Shown here: piece after piece, positions 59,106 through 64,000 of the stretch
Layout: the number at the start of each line of letters is the position of its first letter
Position numbering within the stretch: the stretch's first letter is position 1
Origin: Uloborus plumipes
Taxonomy: Eukaryota; Arthropoda; Arachnida; Araneae; Uloboridae
Direction of reading: 5' to 3'
Assembly (NCBI GenBank): GCA_038373865.1
Contig: JAXGGA010005206.1
Location: 16,293-80,292 of the forward strand
Length of the DNA stretch: 64,000 bases
Translations under genes and position numbers: made by a program
Notes under the pieces: generated by a model
The model's input: only the letters and a program-made list of their open reading frames with translations
What the model was told of the DNA's origin: nothing
Databases searched by the model: none

Positions 59106-60151
59106 TAAGTAGTTTCTTTTTTTTTTGAAAAGCTAAAGTATTGAAAAATAAAACCTAAAACGTTGGGCAATAAACACAAAAAGAAATATTGTTCAAGATA
59201 ACGCATCGTTTTGTTAAGTATTACATTCAAACCTTGTGAAAACGAACTCAAAGAACCTTTAAAGTTATTTCTACCATCTTGTGCGAAAAACAATAAACAA
59301 ACAATGAAATGGGAACGAGAAGCATAAATGTAATTTTCCACAGCAGTATTATATTTTAAGCGAGTTTGAGTTAATGAGGGTCGTGGAATAGTTACAAAAT
59401 ATCTATACTTATAAACAGTTTTTCTTACGATCAAAATAGTACTGAAAAAGTGATGTTAAAGTCACTTATTGATGTATTCATTCAGTCAACATTTTCACTC
59501 CTAACAAAAGAAAATCCCCCAGAATTGCCAACTGAAAATGCGTATCCCTCAGGAAAGGCGAGCATAAAAAAAAATTTCTCGATATTTACTTGTATCTTGT
59601 ACTCGTACCTTATCAAGTCTTGATTCACGCTTCGGTTTGAATTTTTTTTTCTGCCGTTATCGTTATTGGTTCCTGTTCCTATGAATGTAATGAAAATTCG
59701 GAATTAAAACAATCTTTAAAAGCGTCTGAATGATTTTGAAGACTTCCATACTAACGTTTTGCATTGGCTAACCATTAATACACAGAGCATATAGTCAAAA
59801 TGGTCTACAAAAATGGATAGCTATTTCTCACTAACCAAGACAGGACAAAAATATCTTACATAAAAATGTTATTAGTTAAATCGCTAAGTAAATATGTAAA
59901 GTTATCTTAACCAATATTGTTATTTTTATAATGAAATCCTTTAAATATGAAGAGCTAAGCTTGGACTTAAACGACTTTTTTTATTTCAAACTCAATCAAA
60001 CGTAAAAATGAAAAATGATCAAAAAAGCTTTGTGCTGAACTATAATAGTTAAAAACCAACGTAAATAAAGCACAAATAAGGTAGAAAGTACAGCAAATAG
60101 TTATTTCAAGGCTACAATGGAGCCCCTTCCTCAGTGCAAGAAGCTCAGCAA
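59106..60151. other. Unannotated AT-rich DNA
   Basis: No gene or element end recognised. The 110-codon minus frame at 59102-59434 has no recognisable family. Confidence 0.4.
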
Positions 60152-60210
60152 ACAACATGAAAGCTGTAAGAGAACTGTAAGAGTAAAGTTCTCTTACAGC
60201 TTTCATGTTG

Positions 60211-60211
<1 letters not shown>
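60152..60211. repeat. Perfect 24-bp inverted repeat abutting a TA tract
   Basis: The left arm, 60152-60175 (starting ACAACATGAAAGCTG), and the right arm, 60188-60211 (ending TTTCATGTTGT), are exact reverse complements with a 12-nt loop. The (TA)n/(GT)n tract starts directly after the right arm. The structure could extrude as a cruciform. It may be a template-switch scar. Confidence 0.9.
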
Positions 60212-60242
<31 letters not shown>

Positions 60243-60275
60243 TACATGTGTGTGTGTGTGTATATATATATATAT
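60212..60275. repeat. TA/GT microsatellite
   Basis: (TA)n with TGTATA steps, then ACATGTGTGTGTGTGTG, then (TA)n, ending next to the LTR copy. The same composite precedes the second LTR copy at about 61735-61784. Confidence 0.9.
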
Positions 60276-60757
60276 TGTAACGAGTCCGTAACACCTTCAA
60301 CTTTCTTCAAATGAGCATTCCAATCTTGAGGAAGTAACTATAAATTTATTTACAAGTATGTACACTATTTACAATAAGAGCAGAAAACAATTGCTAAACA
60401 TCAGCAATTAGGCAGCCAACAGTACACTGTACTCTCAACAGTAACTCAGCACCACGTATCAAACGTGAACAGTAATTAAGCAATTACAAAAGCAAAACAA
60501 CCATCCGCCCAAGCGGATGAAAAACGAGTCACCAGAATCAAATCTGAAAATAACTGACTGACTTGTGTTCAAGGCCAGCTATTTATACACGGAAAGAAAT
60601 GTCTACACTATTCGAGAAAAACCTGGAATATTTTGTTTCATTACGTAATCCATTCACAAATTCTAGCGATAAGAAAAAAACCACGCGAAAATGTCTTCAC
60701 GCTTATTAAAGTTAGGGCAAGTGTAAAAACTACAAAGTGTTACAGGGCCGGTATACT
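60276..60757 (-). mobile_element. Truncated LTR copy of the gypsy element
   Basis: The segment from TGTAACGAGTCCGTAACACC to GGGCCGGTATACT matches 61785-62269 almost base for base, with a few substitutions and a small indel near 60638. On the minus strand it ends in GTTACA. It lacks about 118 bp of the LTR's 5' part present in the other copy and passes straight into the microsatellite. Such a 5'-truncated LTR, adjacent to an intact 3' LTR, suggests local duplication rather than independent insertion. Confidence 0.8.
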
Positions 60758-61784
<1,027 letters not shown>

Positions 61785-62387
61785 TGTAACGAGTCCGTAG
61801 CACCTTCAACTTTCTTCAAATGAGCATTCCAATCTTGAGGAAGTAACTATAAATTTATTTACAAGTATGTACACTATTTACAATAAGAGCAGAAAACAAT
61901 TGCTAAACATCAGCAATTAGGCAGCCAACAGTACACTGTACTCTCAACAGTAACTCAGCACCACGTATCAAACGTGAACAGTAATTAAGCAATTACAAAA
62001 GCAAAACAACCATCCGCCCAAGCGGATGAAAAACGAGTCACCAGAATCAAATCTGAAAATAACTGACTGACTTGTGTTCAAGGCCAGCTATTTATACACG
62101 GAAAGAAATGTCCACACTATTCTAGAAAAACCTGGAATATTTTGTTCATTCTAACATTACGTAATCCATTCACAAATTCTAGCGATAAGAAAAAAACCAC
62201 GCGAAAATGTCTTCACGCTTATTAAAGTTAGGGCAAGTGTAAAAACTACAAAGTGTTACAGGGCCGGTATACTAGTGATAAAGGTGATATCTTCAGATAC
62301 TTTTGCAACATGACGTCAGATAAAACCAAAACTAATGAAAATGATGCAAGGCAGGAAAAACAACAACTATTTACAAGATTTGTAACA
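61785..62387 (-). mobile_element. 3' LTR of a Ty3/gypsy retrotransposon (603 bp)
   Basis: On the minus strand it starts TGTTACAAATC (plus 62387) and ends GACTCGTTACA (plus 61785), giving the usual TG...CA ends with short inverted TGTWAC. A purine-rich tract lies directly upstream. It follows the integrase frame by about 230 bp, so it belongs to the same element. A truncated copy lies at 60276-60757. The 5' LTR would be beyond the right edge. Confidence 0.82.
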
Positions 62388-62402
62388 TTGCCCCCTTCCC
62401 AA
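62388..62402 (-). other. Polypurine tract of the gypsy element
   Basis: On the minus strand TTGGGAAGGGGGCAA immediately precedes the TG of the 3' LTR. This is where plus-strand DNA synthesis is primed in LTR retroelements. Identification rests on position and purine content. Confidence 0.7.
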
Positions 62403-62619
62403 GGACTGCACGTCCCGGGCAGTACAATCCCCAGAAAGGAAGCAAGGGAAAATTTACAGGTGCACACATTACATGATGACCAATCATAAACATGATAAAC
62501 AATAACAATGAGAACATGAAAGAAATAATAACATTGATAAAGTCATATTACAAACAATTAAAGGCAAAAGTTATTTACAAAATTTACAAACAAATTACCA
62601 TGGTAGCTTTAGATTTATT

Positions 62620-64000
62620 TTACGAACTATGGCCATAGTATGGGGCTAGCCGATCATAATGTACAACCCTAGGTTTTGAATGTGATGACTTCTGGATCCT
62701 CACTACGACGTCGTTCAGCCGGTGAAGGACTGTGTAGGGTCCATCCCAATGCGACTGCAATTTGGGTGACAGACCTTTACGTCGGATGGGATTCCATAGC
62801 CACACCTTGTCACCTTCTTGAAAGTCATGGCCAGTGGACCTTGTGTCGTATCGGGTCTTCATTTTCTCCGTCGCGATGTTGATTCGCTCCCGTGCGAAGT
62901 GATGAACGTCCTCCAACCGGGCCTGGAGATCCTGGACGTACTCCTCAGGCGATGAAGGCGCATCTGGAGGGAGACCGAAGACGAGATCACAAGGCAGCCG
63001 AAGCTCTCGGCCGAAGAGCATCTGTGATGGGGAATATCCGGTGGTCTCGTGGACAGCACTGCGGTAGGCCAGCAGGAACAGAGGAAGTTTCTTGTCCCAA
63101 TCCTGTTGATTTTTGGAGACCATAAGCGAGAGATTATTAAGGATTGTCCTGTTGAATCTCTCCACCATGCCGTCCGATTGTGGGTGTAGTGGTGTCGTTC
63201 GAGTTTTCTCAATTTTGAGGATTTTACATAGGCCCTTAAACACAGCAGAGATGAAGTTTCTCCCCTGATCGGAGTGGATCTGCAAAGGTGTCCCATATCT
63301 CGAGATCCAATGCTGGACTAGAGTCTCTGCTACAGTGGTAGCTTCTTGATCCGGAATGGAATATGCTTCGGGCCATTTGGTGAAGTAGTCAATGGAAACG
63401 AGGATGTATTTGTTCCCATCAGTAGTTTTCGGTAGAGGACCAAGAATGTCGATCCCGATTCGTTCGAAAGGAGCTCCTACGTTGTAAAGATGTAGCTTCC
63501 CGCGGCTTCTTCTCTTCGGTCCTTTACGGGCAGCACAGGCGTCACAAGAATGACACCACTTCTCCACGTCATCCTTCGCCTTGCTCCAGAAGAAGCGCTC
63601 TCGAACCTTGTGGAGGGTTTTCAGGATACCAAAGTGTCCTCCAGTCGGACTACTGTGCAATTCCTTTAGAACGTCTGGAATTCTTGATCTGGGAAGGAGT
63701 AACTGCCATTTGAATACTTTACCATCGTCAGATTCCCATTTCCGATACAGGACGCCATTCCGCAGCTGGAGAGATTTCCATAGAGCCCAGTATCTTTTCG
63801 TTGCAGGACTGTAGATAGAAATGTCTTGCCAACTAGGTCGCCGACTGTCTTTTTCCATTAACTCTATGATAGGCTTTAGGTCTGGGTCTTCAAGCTGATC
63901 TTTTCTAACTTGGTCGTCACTCCATGGGTCAGGATCTGAAGATGATGAAGTAGCAGTAACTTGACAGGCAGTAGGGATTGTCGTCCCGTACTGTTTCTCT
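62620..64000 (-). CDS. pol: Ty3/gypsy Pol polyprotein, integrase part (5' end beyond window)
   Basis: The frame is open from the window edge to a TAA at 62622-62620. The first Met in view is at 63858, but the frame continues upstream of it (about 46 codons), so the true start lies outside. Numbering from that Met, a zinc-binding HHCC motif (H68, H75, C105, C108) is followed by an RNase-H-fold core with D137 (GIDILG), D197 (HSDQG) and E233 (MVERF). The spacing between the last two is 35 residues, the classic D,D-35-E. A GPY/F-type C-terminal module (HWDGPYTVL) is present near residue 375. The integrase joins the element's cDNA to host DNA in the nucleus. No frameshift or stop is visible in this part, so the copy may be young. 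No env-like frame lies between it and the LTR. The upstream reverse transcriptase and RNase H are not in view. Confidence 0.95.
   Translation of the reverse strand, partial: EKQYGTTIPTACQVTATSSSSDPDPWSDDQVRKDQLEDPDLKPIIELMEKDSRRPSWQDISIYSPATKRYWALWKSLQLRNGVLYRKWESDDGKVFKWQLLLPRSRIPDVLKELHSSPTGGHFGILKTLHKVRERFFWSKAKDDVEKWCHSCDACAARKGPKRRSRGKLHLYNVGAPFERIGIDILGPLPKTTDGNKYILVSIDYFTKWPEAYSIPDQEATTVAETLVQHWISRYGTPLQIHSDQGRNFISAVFKGLCKILKIEKTRTTPLHPQSDGMVERFNRTILNNLSLMVSKNQQDWDKKLPLFLLAYRSAVHETTGYSPSQMLFGRELRLPCDLVFGLPPDAPSSPEEYVQDLQARLEDVHHFARERINIATEKMKTRYDTRSTGHDFQEGDKVWLWNPIRRKGLSPKLQSHWDGPYTVLHRLNDVVVRIQKSSHSKPRVVHYDRLAPYYGHSS

Noticed and set aside
62676..63814. Plus-strand frames opposite the gypsy integrase, and the second minus frame at 62859-63296
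   Set aside because: Shadow frames of the integrase; only 62620-64000 on the minus strand carries the HHCC and D,D-35-E residues.

Overview
This is an AT-rich, gene-poor stretch of an animal nuclear genome. An arthropod, perhaps an arachnid, is the best guess. That guess is an inference from the repeat content: many hAT and Helitron elements, a Tc1-type transposon, a tRNA-derived SINE with a 'CTCGGGC' motif, and a Ty3/gypsy retroelement. No complete host gene was recognised, and no rRNA, CRISPR or operon-like features were seen. Nearly all short open frames look like chance or transposon debris. The one clearly intact coding region is a Ty3/gypsy integrase at the right edge. One possible host exon (17887-17979) is listed at low confidence.

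Layout. 1-193: end of a hAT element that continues off the left edge. 2.7-3.6 kb: a Helitron. 3.8-5.8 kb: a non-autonomous hAT with an exact 8-bp target duplication, holding a 406-bp MITE. 6.6-10.0 kb: a foldback element with arms of about 1.06 kb; its right arm is split by a 992-bp Helitron that itself carries a 167-bp MITE, and the intact left arm preserves the empty site. 10.6-11.0 kb: first of three copies of a MITE family whose outermost sequences differ between copies but match within each copy. 12.2-14.4 kb: a second, longer Helitron, reversed. 14-23 kb: mostly unremarkable AT-rich DNA with small inverted-repeat elements. 23.4-28.9 kb: hAT, Helitron, the second copy of the 406-bp MITE inside a pogo-like relic, a GC-rich perfect hairpin, and more hATs. 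30.9-39.5 kb: several MITEs and a nested hAT/MULE-like pair (35.4-37.3 kb) that carries two perfect AGGTCAnnnTGACCT palindromes. 42.5-43.9 kb: a Tc1-like transposon with intact ends and a broken transposase. 45.1-46.8 kb: a mosaic of two alternating short modules. 48.6-49.2 kb: a degenerate satellite of about 132 bp period. 51.6-52.1 kb: a tRNA-type SINE split by a small MITE. 55.9-59.1 kb: a Helitron with internal tandem repeats and a diverged direct duplication. 60.1-64.0 kb: a cruciform-forming repeat, about 1 kb of (TA)n-type microsatellite between two LTR copies, then the 3' part of a gypsy element on the minus strand.

How it fits together. The window records repeated nesting of insertions. 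Several insertion dates can be ordered: the foldback came before its Helitron; the hAT at 3.8 kb and the pogo-like relic came before the 406-bp MITEs (about 97% identical, hence young). The genuinely odd items are the foldback with its empty site, the module mosaic at 45-47 kb, the symmetrical per-copy ends of the CAACGTTAATT MITEs, the GC-rich hairpin at 26.2 kb, and the microsatellite-linked LTR duplication.
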